A stretch of DNA of 64,000 nucleotides from Roseovarius dicentrarchi (GTDB lineage Bacteria > Pseudomonadota > Alphaproteobacteria > Rhodobacterales > Rhodobacteraceae): NCBI RefSeq assembly GCF_003316635.1, contig NZ_QNQP01000010.1, positions 52,741 through 116,740 of the forward strand, read 5' to 3'. Positions 1-8,212 of this stretch are shown one piece after another. How positions within the stretch are numbered: the first letter of the stretch is position 1; the number at the start of each line of letters is the position of its first letter. The notes under the pieces are model-generated. The model was not told the origin of the DNA, did not search any database, and saw nothing but the letters and a program-made list of their open reading frames with translations. The translations under genes and the position numbers were made by a program.

Positions 1-452
1 ATCATGTCCGCGCCCAGATGATCGGCCATATCCCGCACCAATGCCATCACATCGGCCCGCATCGGACCGGGCGCCAGCATCTCGGGCGAGATCAGCCCGT
101 CTATCATCGCTGCCATATTTCCCGACCGCCCCTTGATGATCACCGGCTCCAGATCGGCGGCAGATTGCGGCGTTTCTGCAAAGGCATTTGCGCCAATCAG
201 CGCAACCCGCGCCACCCGGTCGGGCGCACGGCGCAAAAGCTCCATCGCGACCGTGCCGCCCATGTTCAGGCCCACCACGGCGCATCTGCGCGGCAACACG
301 TCCAGCAGATTTGACGCGATTTCCTCTACCCGGTCGCCGCCGGTTATGGGCGCGACGGTCACCGCATGGGTTTTGCTGAACGCCGCCACCTGCGGGCCGA
401 ACACACGCGCATCGCACATGACATCGGGCAACAGGACAAGGGCCTCGTTCAT
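1..452 (-). CDS. Alpha/beta hydrolase with Asn at the nucleophile position (partial)
   Basis: This gene runs off the left edge; about 150 N-terminal residues are visible. They begin MNEALVLLPDVMCDARVF, the first strand and oxyanion region of a small alpha/beta hydrolase. The nucleophile elbow reads VVGLNMGGTVAM (about residues 59-70), so Asn63 stands where the family has Ser in G-L-S-M-G. A GAGAGGA ribosome site lies just before the ATG. The fold is clear, but ordinary serine-hydrolase catalysis is doubtful because of the Ser-to-Asn change. The catalytic Asp and His would lie outside the window. It could be a non-catalytic binding protein, a decayed enzyme or a sequencing artefact. Confidence 0.75.
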   Translation of the reverse strand, partial: MNEALVLLPDVMCDARVFGPQVAAFSKTHAVTVAPITGGDRVEEIASNLLDVLPRRCAVVGLNMGGTVAMELLRRAPDRVARVALIGANAFAETPQSAADLEPVIIKGRSGNMAAMIDGLISPEMLAPGPMRADVMALVRDMADHLGADM

Positions 453-586
453 GGGGGGTCCTCTCGCGGGGCGGGGTTGGCGCGCACAGTCGCACACGCC
501 GCGCCAGCGTCAACCGGCAGATCGGACGATCCGGCACATCGGCGGAAAACCGGCGCCTTGCGCAACTGCGCGCCTGTCATGGCGGC

Positions 587-1348
587 TTAGCCTGCGGCCC
601 GGTCTGTCACCTCGTCCAGCGCCGCCGTGATCAGATCAACGCAGTCGGGCGAAGAGAAGCTGTGATTGGCCCCGTCCACCAGTGTCAGGCGCATATCCGG
701 CCCCGTGGCATGGTCCAAAAGAGATAGCGCAACGGACCTGTCCACATCCCGGTCAGCCGTGCCTTGCAAAAAACGAACCGGAAAGGGCAATTCCAGCGGA
801 TCGCGAAAAACCAGATTCTCGCGCCCGTCTTCGATCAGTTTGCGCGTGATCGTATAGGGTGCGTCATACTCGCTGGGAAGGAAAATGCGCCCCTCGCGCA
901 TCAGCTTGGCGCGCTCGATATCGTTCAGACCGGCCCACATGCTGTTTTCGGTAAAATCCGGCGCGGCCGCGATGGTGACAAGACCAGCCACACTGTCTGG
1001 CATGCGGCGCGCGATCAGCAGCGCGATCCAGCCACCCATGGACGACCCGATCAGGATTTGCGGCCCGGTTGTCTGCGCCTCGATCACCGCGATGGCATCG
1101 GCGGCCCAATCGGTGATGCAGCCATCCTCGAACGCGCCGCCCGACGCGCCGTGGCCGGAGTAGTCCAGCCGCAGGAACGCCCTGCCCCGCGCCCGCGCGG
1201 CCTGCTCCAGATAGGTGGCTTTCGTGCCCTCCATATCGGACATGAAGCCGCCCAGAAACACGATGCCCGGCGCGGCCCCTTCCGTATAGTGATACGCAAT
1301 GCGGCGCCCCTGCGGGGTTTCGTGGTAGGATGCTGCCGGGCCGGTCAT
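587..1348 (-). CDS. Alpha/beta hydrolase (ABHD10-like thioesterase family)
   Basis: This is a 253-residue cytoplasmic alpha/beta hydrolase. The sequence shows GIVFLGGFMSDMEGTKA (oxyanion region), LDYSGHGAS, the nucleophile elbow GSSMGGW with Ser103, a late QGTADRDVD holding the likely catalytic Asp, and DGANHSF holding the His. This pattern matches the palmitoyl-thioesterase/ABHD10-like group common in Rhodobacteraceae; the real substrate is unknown. I chose the ATG at 1348 because the family N-terminus begins shortly before TPQGRRIAYH. An in-frame ATG at 1369 would overlap the upstream small gene by 14 nt. It is probably co-transcribed with the 73-residue protein upstream. Confidence 0.82.
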   Translation of the reverse strand: MTGPAASYHETPQGRRIAYHYTEGAAPGIVFLGGFMSDMEGTKATYLEQAARARGRAFLRLDYSGHGASGGAFEDGCITDWAADAIAVIEAQTTGPQILIGSSMGGWIALLIARRMPDSVAGLVTIAAAPDFTENSMWAGLNDIERAKLMREGRIFLPSEYDAPYTITRKLIEDGRENLVFRDPLELPFPVRFLQGTADRDVDRSVALSLLDHATGPDMRLTLVDGANHSFSSPDCVDLITAALDEVTDRAAG

Positions 1349-1355
1349 TGCGCGA

Positions 1356-1577
1356 TTATCCGCTGACATAGGGCGTTTTGCTGGGGCGAAAGAACACTTT
1401 TTGATTGTGAAGACGGCCCAGCAGTTCATCAATCTCGCGAATGGTGCGCCCGGCAATCGGGGCGTCCTCTTCTGGGCCGTCGGGCATGCTCAGCCGGCGC
1501 TTGGACTGGCGCAGCGCATCTTCGATCAGCTCCATATCGGCGACGGTCAGTTCGATATTCGGGTTGTATTCGGGCAT
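1356..1577 (-). CDS. Conserved small protein, function unknown
   Basis: This 73-residue acidic soluble protein (MPEYNPNIELTVADMELIED) is predicted mostly helical, with no signal peptide or membrane segment. The ATG at 1577 is preferred over an in-frame GTG at 1586 because GGAG lies eight bases before the ATG but almost touches the GTG. It sits seven bases upstream of the hydrolase start, which suggests a two-gene operon. I do not recognise a named family. Confidence 0.7.
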   Translation of the reverse strand: MPEYNPNIELTVADMELIEDALRQSKRRLSMPDGPEEDAPIAGRTIREIDELLGRLHNQKVFFRPSKTPYVSG

Positions 1578-1748
1578 TCGGGACACTCCATCAAGGACAT
1601 TTGCGCCCCAATCCTACTATCGCGCCGCGCCCGCGCCAACGGCAATCGTATGCGGGCGCCTTGACAGCCGCGCGGGGCGGCGGCAAAAGGCCTACTCACC
1701 CGCAACCGGGCGCACGCGTAGGCGCCAAACCGACGAGGAGCGCCTGAC

Positions 1749-3695
1749 ATGGCCCAAATCTCCCTTACATTCCCCGATGGCAACGCCCGCGATTATGCCC
1801 CCGGCATCACGCCCGGCGAAGCTGCCGCCGACATTTCCAAATCGCTTGGCAAAAAGGCAATTTCAGCCACGGTCGATGGCCAGCACTGGGATCTGCAATG
1901 GCCGATCAATGCGGACGCCGCCATCGCCATCCACACCATGCAGGACGAGCCGCAGGCGAACGAATTGTTGCGCCACGATCTGGCCCACGTCATGGCCCGC
2001 GCCGTGCAGGAAATCTGGCCCGATGTGCGCGTCACCATCGGCCCCGTCATCGAAAACGGCTGGTACTATGATTTCGACCACAAGGAGCCGTTCACGCCCG
2101 AGGATCTGGGCCTGATCGAAAAGAAAATGCGCGAGATTATCGCAGCCCGCGATCCCGTGCGCACCGAAGTCTGGGACCGCGACCGCGCCGTGCAGCACTA
2201 CACCGACGCGGGCGAGCCGTTCAAGGTCGAGCTGATCGAATCCATCCCCGGCGACGAGCCGCTGCGCATGTACTGGCACGGCGACTGGCAGGATCTGTGC
2301 CGCGGTCCGCATTTGCAAAACACCGGCCAGCTGCCCGGCGATGCGTTCAAATTGATGAGCGTCGCCGGCGCCTATTGGCGCGGCGACAGCAAGCGCGAGA
2401 TGCTGCAACGCATCTACGGCGTGGCGTTTTCCAGCAAGGAAAAGCTGAAGGCGCATCTGCACATGCTGGAGGAGGCAGGCAAGCGCGATCACCGCAAGCT
2501 GGGCCGCGAAATGGACCTGTTTCACATGCAGGAAGAGGCCCCCGGTCAGGTGTTCTGGCACCCGAACGGCTGGACCATCTACACCACGCTTCAGGACTAT
2601 ATGCGCCGCAAACAGCGCGCCGGCGGCTATCAGGAGATCAACACGCCACAAGTTGTCGACCGCAAGCTGTGGGAGGCATCGGGTCACTGGGACAAATATC
2701 AGGACCACATGTTCATCGTCGAGGTCGAGGAGGAGCACGCCCGCGAAAAGGCCGTGAACGCCCTGAAGCCGATGAACTGCCCCTGCCATGTGCAGGTGTT
2801 CAATCAGGGTCTGAAATCCTACCGCGATCTGCCCATGCGTCTGGCCGAATTCGGCTCCTGCTCGCGGTACGAGCCGTCGGGCGCGCTGCACGGCATCATG
2901 CGCGTGCGGGGCTTCACGCAGGACGATGCACATATTTTCTGCACCGAGGACCAGATCGAGGCGGAATGTGCGCAATTCATTAACTTCCTTGCGGATATCT
3001 ATAGCGATCTGGGGTTCGAACAGTTCGAGATCAAATTCGCCACCCGTCCCGAAAAGCGTGTCGGCAGTGACGCGTCGTGGGACCATGTCGAGGGCGCGCT
3101 GGAGGCCGCGATCAAGGCGACGGGCCGCGACTTCACGCTGGAGCCGGGCGATGGCGCGTTCTACGGGCCCAAGCTGGATTTCTACCTGACCGACGCGATC
3201 GGTCGCACATGGCAATGCGGCACCTTTCAGGTGGACCCCAACCTGCCCGAACGTCTGGGCGCCAGCTATATCGCGGCGGATGGCAGCAAACAGCGCCCCT
3301 ACATGCTGCACCGCGCCACGCTGGGCAGCTTCGAGCGGTTCATCGGCATCCTGATCGAGGAACACGCCGGCAAGCTGCCCTTCTGGCTGGCGCCGCGTCA
3401 GGTGGTCGTCGCCTCCATCGTGTCCGAAGCGGATGATTACGTGCAGGAGGTTGTCGCCGCCCTGCAAGCCGCCGGAGTGCGCGCCGAAGCGGACGTGCGC
3501 AATGAGAAGATCAACTACAAGGTGCGCGAACATTCCGTCGGCAAGGTGCCGGTGATCCTCGCCTGCGGCCACCGCGAGATTGAGGATCGCACGCTGTCCT
3601 TGCGCCGTTTGGGCGAAAAACAGTCCAGCGTTCAGGCGCTTGATGACGTGATCCGCGATCTGGGGCGTGAGGCAACGGCGCCGGATCAACGATAG
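1749..3695 (+). CDS. thrS: Threonyl-tRNA synthetase
   Basis: This class II synthetase charges tRNA-Thr and edits mischarged Ser-tRNA-Thr. At 648 residues it is full length. It has an N-terminal TGS domain (about 1-60), an editing domain whose HDLAH motif supplies His76 and His80, a catalytic core with the zinc-binding motif MNCPCH, the motif 2 region around [23 protein letters not shown], and the C-terminal anticodon-binding domain starting near [19 protein letters not shown] ribosome site precedes the ATG. It stands alone, with a strong hairpin after the stop. Confidence 0.98.
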   Translation: MAQISLTFPDGNARDYAPGITPGEAAADISKSLGKKAISATVDGQHWDLQWPINADAAIAIHTMQDEPQANELLRHDLAHVMARAVQEIWPDVRVTIGPVIENGWYYDFDHKEPFTPEDLGLIEKKMREIIAARDPVRTEVWDRDRAVQHYTDAGEPFKVELIESIPGDEPLRMYWHGDWQDLCRGPHLQNTGQLPGDAFKLMSVAGAYWRGDSKREMLQRIYGVAFSSKEKLKAHLHMLEEAGKRDHRKLGREMDLFHMQEEAPGQVFWHPNGWTIYTTLQDYMRRKQRAGGYQEINTPQVVDRKLWEASGHWDKYQDHMFIVEVEEEHAREKAVNALKPMNCPCHVQVFNQGLKSYRDLPMRLAEFGSCSRYEPSGALHGIMRVRGFTQDDAHIFCTEDQIEAECAQFINFLADIYSDLGFEQFEIKFATRPEKRVGSDASWDHVEGALEAAIKATGRDFTLEPGDGAFYGPKLDFYLTDAIGRTWQCGTFQVDPNLPERLGASYIAADGSKQRPYMLHRATLGSFERFIGILIEEHAGKLPFWLAPRQVVVASIVSEADDYVQEVVAALQAAGVRAEADVRNEKINYKVREHSVGKVPVILACGHREIEDRTLSLRRLGEKQSSVQALDDVIRDLGREATAPDQR

Positions 3696-3705
3696 GCACG
3701 GCTTT

Positions 3706-3743
3706 GCGCAGCGCGGCGGCAGGTCAGACTGCCGCGCTGCGCG
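3706..3743 (+). terminator. Strong GC-rich hairpin after thrS
   Basis: The run GCGCAGCGCGGC pairs with GCCGCGCTGCGC about 10 nt after the thrS stop. There is no T tract, so this may be a Rho-dependent or RNA-stabilising 3' hairpin rather than a classical intrinsic terminator. Confidence 0.45.
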
Positions 3744-3845
3744 TGAAACGGCCACATGCCCAGCGCAATCGTTTCACTTTTGTCAAACCTTCCGTATGGT
3801 AAACTTGTCGGCGCGATGCGCCGCCTGCATTACGGGAGCTGCGCC

Positions 3846-4409
3846 ATGAGCCGCCTGATTTTGGCCTGTCAAACGGCCGCAGACACGCTGTCGCGCGGCG
3901 ATGCGTTTCTGGGCCTTGCCGCCCGCGCGGTATTCGCCGCCGTCTTGCTGGGGTATTACTGGGCATCCGGACTGGCCAAGCTGGGCGACGGGGTGCTGGG
4001 GCTGTTCCGCCCGTCCGTCGGAGCCTACGCGCAGATTTTTCCGCGCGCGATGGAAGCGGCGGGGTATGACACCGGCCAGTTGACCTTTCTGCATACTCTG
4101 GTGGTTCTGGCCGGCACCTGGGCCGAGCTGATCCTGCCACTGCTGATCGTCATCGGGCTTGCCACGCGGCTGGCGGCGCTGGGAATGATCGGCTTTGTTT
4201 TGCTGCAATCGGCCACCGACATTTTCGGTCATGGGCTGCGCAGCGAACCGGGCGGTGTTGGCGCGTGGTTTGATCGCGTCCCCGATTCGCTGATCATGGA
4301 TCAGCGCCTGCTGTGGGTTTTCGTGCTGGTCGTGCAGGTCATCCGCGGCGCCGGTCCGGTGTCACTGGATTGGCTGGTGCAGCGTTGGCACAGCGCGCGT
4401 CAGGACTGA
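3846..4409 (+). CDS. DoxX family membrane protein
   Basis: This 187-residue integral membrane protein has about four hydrophobic spans, around AARAVFAAVLLGYYWASGLAKL, LVVLAGTWAELILPLLIVIGL, RLAALGMIGFVLLQS and LWVFVLVVQVI. The order and the SGLAKL and WAELILP signatures fit the DoxX family of small quinone-linked or redox-associated membrane proteins; the substrate cannot be read from sequence. The ATG at 3846 follows GGGAG; longer forms lack a ribosome site. Its 3' end overlaps the oppositely oriented ArsC-like gene by 10 nt. Confidence 0.82.
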   Translation: MSRLILACQTAADTLSRGDAFLGLAARAVFAAVLLGYYWASGLAKLGDGVLGLFRPSVGAYAQIFPRAMEAAGYDTGQLTFLHTLVVLAGTWAELILPLLIVIGLATRLAALGMIGFVLLQSATDIFGHGLRSEPGGVGAWFDRVPDSLIMDQRLLWVFVLVVQVIRGAGPVSLDWLVQRWHSARQD

Positions 4410-4717
4410 GCCAGCGCAGCCTGAACATCCTTGCCCCATCCCAGATACAGGCTGCCGCCTGCGTCGATCAACGGACGTTTCATCAGGGCGGGATGCCGGG
4501 CAATCAGGTCCAGCGGCGCGCCCTTGCGCGCGTCCTCGGGCAAGTTGCGCCATGTGGTGGACCGGGTATTGACCAGGGTATCGCCAAATTGCGCATGGGC
4601 GGCGGCCAACGTGGCCTCGGGCACCGGCGCATCGCGCACGTCGCTGAGGGTGGCGCCGGGCAGCGCCTTGACCGCTTTGCGGCAGGTGTCGCAGTTCTTG
4701 AGCCCGTAGATAATCAT
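4400..4717 (-). CDS. ArsC/Spx-family reductase-like protein
   Basis: This 105-residue thioredoxin-fold protein begins MIIYGLKNCDTCRKAVKAL, with a CxxC at Cys9 and Cys12, and ends with the RHPALMKRPLID segment typical of the ArsC/Spx/YffB family. No other arsenic-resistance gene is nearby, so a general glutathione-dependent reductase (YffB-like) role is as likely as arsenate reduction. Start is the ATG at 4717. It converges on DoxX with a 10-nt overlap of coding ends. Confidence 0.82.
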   Translation of the reverse strand: MIIYGLKNCDTCRKAVKALPGATLSDVRDAPVPEATLAAAHAQFGDTLVNTRSTTWRNLPEDARKGAPLDLIARHPALMKRPLIDAGGSLYLGWGKDVQAALAQS

Positions 4718-4764
4718 GCGATCCCCGCTGTCTGTGGCAGGCCATTGCGGCCTCGCGATGCGAT

Positions 4765-4791
4765 GGGGCGGCCCGTTAACAGGGCCGCCCC
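4765..4791 (-). terminator. Ten-bp hairpin after the copper-chaperone gene
   Basis: GGGGCGGCCC pairs perfectly with GGGCCGCCCC around a seven-base loop, about 11 nt past the PCuAC stop. The T tract is poor. It is the likely end of the DUF2946-PCuAC transcript. Confidence 0.55.
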
Positions 4792-4802
4792 TCGACGTTT
4801 TG

Positions 4803-5306
4803 TTATTCGGCTTTGGTATCGTCGCTGCCGTGGTCCATGCCTTCCATGGCGCCATGGTCCATATCGCCCGGCATACGCTCCAGATCGACGGGGACGTCGA
4901 CAACGATGTCGCCGGCATTCTCAAAGGTCAGCGTGACGGACACCGTCGCGCCCTGCTCCATCGGTTCGGTCAGCCCCATCAGCATGACATGCTTGCCGCC
5001 GCGCTCCAGACGGATGGTTTCGCCGGCGGGCAGATCAAAGCCCTCCTCGACATGCACCATTTGCATGACGCCATCGCCGCTTTCCATATGGGTATGAAGC
5101 TGGACCAGCTCGGCGGCGGGCGATGCGGCGCTGATCAGGCGATCAGCCTCGCCAGTATTGACGATGTGCATGAACGCGGCACCGGTTTTGGCCGTGGGCG
5201 AGGCGCTGCGCGCATAGGGATCCTGGACCTCGATGCTTTGCGCAAAGGCGGGCATGGCCAGGGCGATAGCCGCGGTGGCGGCAAGCGTACGAATGGTGAA
5301 GGACAT
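4803..5306 (-). CDS. Periplasmic copper chaperone PCuAC
   Basis: This 167-residue exported protein has a Sec signal peptide ending near AMPAFA (residue 22). The copper(I)-binding pattern is visible: HTHM at 71-74, Met81/Met83, and KHVMLM at 105-110, matching the H(M)x10Mx21HxM type of PCu(A)C proteins, which deliver copper to the CuA centre of cytochrome oxidase. The tail DMDHGAMEGMDHG adds further His/Met ligands. It lies 47 nt after a small Cys-containing exported protein, a likely partner. Confidence 0.93.
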   Translation of the reverse strand: MSFTIRTLAATAAIALAMPAFAQSIEVQDPYARSASPTAKTGAAFMHIVNTGEADRLISAASPAAELVQLHTHMESGDGVMQMVHVEEGFDLPAGETIRLERGGKHVMLMGLTEPMEQGATVSVTLTFENAGDIVVDVPVDLERMPGDMDHGAMEGMDHGSDDTKAE

Positions 5307-5353
5307 ATGTCTCTCCTGTCTGTGTGATCGGTTTGGGTGATGTGGTCTGCAAA

Positions 5354-5704
5354 TCAGCCCGCGCCGGGTGGCGACCGGGCTGACGGGTGCACAACGTCCA
5401 AACCTGCGGCATGCGCTGTCACAGATTGCATTGCCAGCCGCGATACGCGCGGATCATAGGCCGCCATCGGCTGAGGCGGGGCCAGATCGTAAAGGGCCGT
5501 CATCACACAATCAGGACAGACGGCGGCAGCCTCCTGCGGCGTGCCGTCGGCACCGATCAGAACACGCACCGGGCCGTGACCGGTGCAGATTTCCATGACG
5601 CCCGAAGGGCCGGGCGTCAGGCGCAGCTGCGCCATGGCTTGACCTGTCAGGATCAGCGCAAAGGTCAGCGCGGCAGCGGAAAGACTGTTCAAAATCGGCT
5701 TCAT
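5354..5704 (-). CDS. DUF2946-like exported protein
   Basis: This 116-residue protein has an N-terminal signal or anchor (MKPILNSLSAAALTFALILT). It carries MEICTGHGPVRVLI, then AVCPDC, and ends ARSPPGAG. The spaced cysteines, the CPxC-like pair and the RxPP ending resemble DUF2946 proteins, often found beside copper genes. Position just upstream of PCuAC suggests a role in copper handling, by inference only. Start is the ATG at 5704. Confidence 0.65.
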   Translation of the reverse strand: MKPILNSLSAAALTFALILTGQAMAQLRLTPGPSGVMEICTGHGPVRVLIGADGTPQEAAAVCPDCVMTALYDLAPPQPMAAYDPRVSRLAMQSVTAHAAGLDVVHPSARSPPGAG

Positions 5705-5780
5705 GCGCCGAATATGCCCCGTCCCCACGGCATTGGAAAGAGCGCAAAGCGAAACGGCCCCGCCAGATATGACAGAGCCG

Positions 5781-5811
5781 TTTAAAACCGCTGTGACATT
5801 TCATCACAGCG
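5781..5811 (-). terminator. Intrinsic terminator of rpmB
   Basis: In the rpmB sense, CGCTGTGA pairs with TCACAGCG around a seven-base loop, followed by GGTTTTAAAC. It lies 16 nt past the rpmB stop, so rpmB is likely a single-gene transcript. Confidence 0.7.
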
Positions 5812-5826
5812 CAACTTGAAGATGGA

Positions 5827-6117
5827 TCAGGCGGTGGCGACCTGCGCCTTGGCGATCTCTTTTTTGACCTTCAGCGCGGTTGGCGACAGCTCGACATCCT
5901 TTGCCTTGGCCAGGAATGCGTCCAGACCGCCGCGGTGATCGACGCTGCGCAGGGCGTGTGCGCTGATGCGCAGCTTGATGCCGCGGTTCAGTGCCTCGGA
6001 CTGCAAGGTCACATCGTTCAAGTTCGGCAGATACCGACGCTTGGTCTTGTTGTTGGCGTGGCTGGAGTTATTGCCAACCATCGGGCCTTTTCCGGTCAAT
6101 TCGCAGCGGCGCGACAT
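5827..6117 (-). CDS. rpmB: 50S ribosomal protein L28
   Basis: This 96-residue large-subunit protein begins [20 protein letters not shown], the typical alphaproteobacterial L28 start, and continues [11 protein letters not shown]. It has the longer alphaproteobacterial C-terminus ([14 protein letters not shown]). It is monocistronic and, as usual, outside the main ribosomal cluster. Confidence 0.97.
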   Translation of the reverse strand: MSRRCELTGKGPMVGNNSSHANNKTKRRYLPNLNDVTLQSEALNRGIKLRISAHALRSVDHRGGLDAFLAKAKDVELSPTALKVKKEIAKAQVATA

Positions 6118-6319
6118 GGTGTCATCCTCGTCTTACAGGTGAAGGCCAGTCGGCCCGTGTTTACGCGATTCGGTATTTATGCCGACCGAACCGACGGACG
6201 CCGCCCAGAAGCCACGCCCGAAATTATGTTGCCGGTGAGTAGGCGGAATCGCACCGCGCGTCAAGAGCCGCGCCCGCCTGATTTGCGTGCCGGGGCGCCA
6301 AAAGAGATTTTATGCCTTC

Positions 6320-6350
6320 GGCGAGGATATTTTTCGCAAGAAGAATGGGC
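6320..6350 (-). repeat. 3'-flank repeat motif, copy A (after meaB)
   Basis: Read in the sense of meaB, the core is TTCTTCTTGCGAAAAATATC, about 36 nt beyond the meaB stop. It is one of four related copies in the window (also at 12948, 13988 and 16954), each on the 3' side of a gene and in the same sense as that gene. There is no coding content. Confidence 0.7.
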
Positions 6351-6385
6351 AGTCAGGGTCTGCATGGGCTTTCGCGCGCTTTGAT

Positions 6386-7387
6386 TTAAGTGGCGTCCGC
6401 GGCGCCGATCTGTTCCAGCAGGGCGGCGGCGGCGATTGCGGGGGTGGTTTGGCCCAGAGCCACCTTTTCGCCCATCTCGCGCAGGGCGGCGCGGGCATCT
6501 GCAGTTTCCAGCCGGGCCAGAAGGCCCTGGCGTACCTCCTCCTGAAACCAGTAGCGCGCTTGCGCGGCGCGGCGTGCGGCCCAGTGGCCATTTTCGCGGC
6601 GCCAGTCGGTCAGGGCCTGCATTTCGCGCCATGCGGCCTCCATCCCGGTGCTTTCGAGGGCGGAGACCATCATCGCCTTGGGGAAGCCTTCGGGATCTTG
6701 CGGGCGCTTGCGCATCAGGCGCAGGGCGCCGGAATAATCGGCGCAGGTGCGGCGCGCGGTCAGTTTCAGATCGCCGTCGGCCTTGTTGATCAGGATGATG
6801 TCGGCAATTTCCATGATGCCGCGTTTGACCCCTTGCAATTCATCGCCGCCCGCAGGGGCCAGCAGCAGCACGAAGAGATCGGACATTTCCGCTACCACCG
6901 TTTCGGACTGCCCCACGCCCACCGTTTCGATCAGCACCACGTCGAATCCGGCCGCCTCGCACAGGGCCACCGCCTCGCGCGAGCGGCGGCCGACGCCGCC
7001 CAGATGGGTCTGGCTGGGGGACGGGCGGATAAAGGCGTTCGGGTCGCGGCTGAGCTGGTCCATGCGGGTTTTATCGCCCAGGATGGAGCCGCCCGACCGC
7101 GCCGAGCTGGGATCGACAGCCAGCACCGCCACGCGCAGGCCCTGCGCCGTCAGCATGCCGCCGAACCCCTCGATAAAGGTGGATTTGCCCACGCCCGGCG
7201 TGCCGGACAGGCCGATGCGCAACGCCTCGCGCGACACGCCATTGGCGCCCTTGAGCGCCTCGATCAGTTCGGCGGCGGCGGCGCGATGATCGGCGCGGGT
7301 GCTTTCGACCAACGTGATGGCGCGGGACAGCGCGCGCCGATCCCCTTTGACAATTCCGCTCTCAAGCTGTGCAATGTCGATGGTCAT
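6386..7387 (-). CDS. meaB: Methylmalonyl-CoA mutase-associated GTPase MeaB
   Basis: This 333-residue G3E-family P-loop GTPase loads and protects adenosylcobalamin in methylmalonyl-CoA mutase. It shows Walker A GTPGVGKS (62-69), the switch region AVDPSSARSGGSILGDKTRM, IETVGVGQSE, the base-recognition motif NKADGD and a C-terminal dimerisation segment. The start ATG at 7387 follows GGACAGGG. The mutase itself is not in the window, but methylmalonyl-CoA epimerase is at 23.5 kb, so the propionate/ethylmalonyl-CoA route is probably present. A 3' repeat copy follows the gene. Confidence 0.95.
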   Translation of the reverse strand: MTIDIAQLESGIVKGDRRALSRAITLVESTRADHRAAAAELIEALKGANGVSREALRIGLSGTPGVGKSTFIEGFGGMLTAQGLRVAVLAVDPSSARSGGSILGDKTRMDQLSRDPNAFIRPSPSQTHLGGVGRRSREAVALCEAAGFDVVLIETVGVGQSETVVAEMSDLFVLLLAPAGGDELQGVKRGIMEIADIILINKADGDLKLTARRTCADYSGALRLMRKRPQDPEGFPKAMMVSALESTGMEAAWREMQALTDWRRENGHWAARRAAQARYWFQEEVRQGLLARLETADARAALREMGEKVALGQTTPAIAAAALLEQIGAADAT

Positions 7388-7498
7388 GGATACCCTGTCC
7401 TTGTCTTCGGCCCGAAATCTGTCTGCCCATCTATCTGCCGTGCCGGGCGGGGATTTGTCCAGCCCGCGCGCAGACCCAAACAAAAGGCCATCCGCCAC

Positions 7499-8212
7499 AT
7501 GCGTATCTACGCCCTTGCCCTTGCCGCGTTGCTGCTGCCCTGTCTTCCTGCGCAGGCCAGTGATGCAAACAGCCGCTATGATGTGCGGCTGCTGGGCGTG
7601 CCTGTGGGGCAGCTGCGCCTTGCCGCGCGCGAGGATGGCGCGCGCTATGCGGTCAGCGCGGCCTTTGCCACCACCGGGCTGGCGCGCATTGTCGACGCCA
7701 GTTTCAGGATGAGCGCGCAGGGGCGCATTTCGCCCGCAGGATTGGCGCCAGGCCGCTATGACGAGCAGATCGACACCGGCAGCCGCAGATCGACCGCGCA
7801 GCTCAGCTATGCGCAGGGCATCCCGCGCATCACCGGCGGTACGGTTGCGGCCAAGGTGGCCGGCGATCCCGGCGCGCTGGACCTCCGCGCCCAGAAGGGC
7901 AGCGTCGATCCGCTGACCGCGCTTTATGGTGTGCTGCGCGACAGGCCCCGCAATGGCGTGTGCAGCTATAGCGTCATCATCTATGACGGCGCGCGGCGTG
8001 CATCGCTGGCGATGTCGGCGCGGCGCGACGAGGCGGACCGCGTCATTTGTAGCGGCGCCTACCGCCGACTTGCCGGGTTTTCCGCGTCCGAGATGAAGCG
8101 GCAGAGCGTTTATCCGTTCACCATAACCTACGCGCCGATGGGCGACATGATGCAGCCGCAGGCGCTGTCGGTCAGGTCGGGCTATGGCACTGCTGAGTTG
8201 ACGCGCCGATAG
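7499..8212 (+). CDS. DUF3108 exported protein
   Basis: This 237-residue protein has a signal peptide (MRIYALALAALLLPCLPAQA). The mature part has SRYDVRLLGVPVGQLRLAA, followed by repeated beta-rich segments, as in DUF3108 periplasmic proteins of unknown function. The ATG at 7499 is chosen because the signal peptide starts there. Its stop codon directly abuts the hrpB ATG, so the two are translationally linked. Confidence 0.75.
   Translation: MRIYALALAALLLPCLPAQASDANSRYDVRLLGVPVGQLRLAAREDGARYAVSAAFATTGLARIVDASFRMSAQGRISPAGLAPGRYDEQIDTGSRRSTAQLSYAQGIPRITGGTVAAKVAGDPGALDLRAQKGSVDPLTALYGVLRDRPRNGVCSYSVIIYDGARRASLAMSARRDEADRVICSGAYRRLAGFSASEMKRQSVYPFTITYAPMGDMMQPQALSVRSGYGTAELTRR

Noticed and set aside
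1863..3755. A 630-codon open frame on the minus strand opposite thrS
   Set aside because: It is entirely antisense to a certain gene, has low-complexity His/Arg/Gln-rich composition, and no ribosome site or domain. High GC creates such frames.
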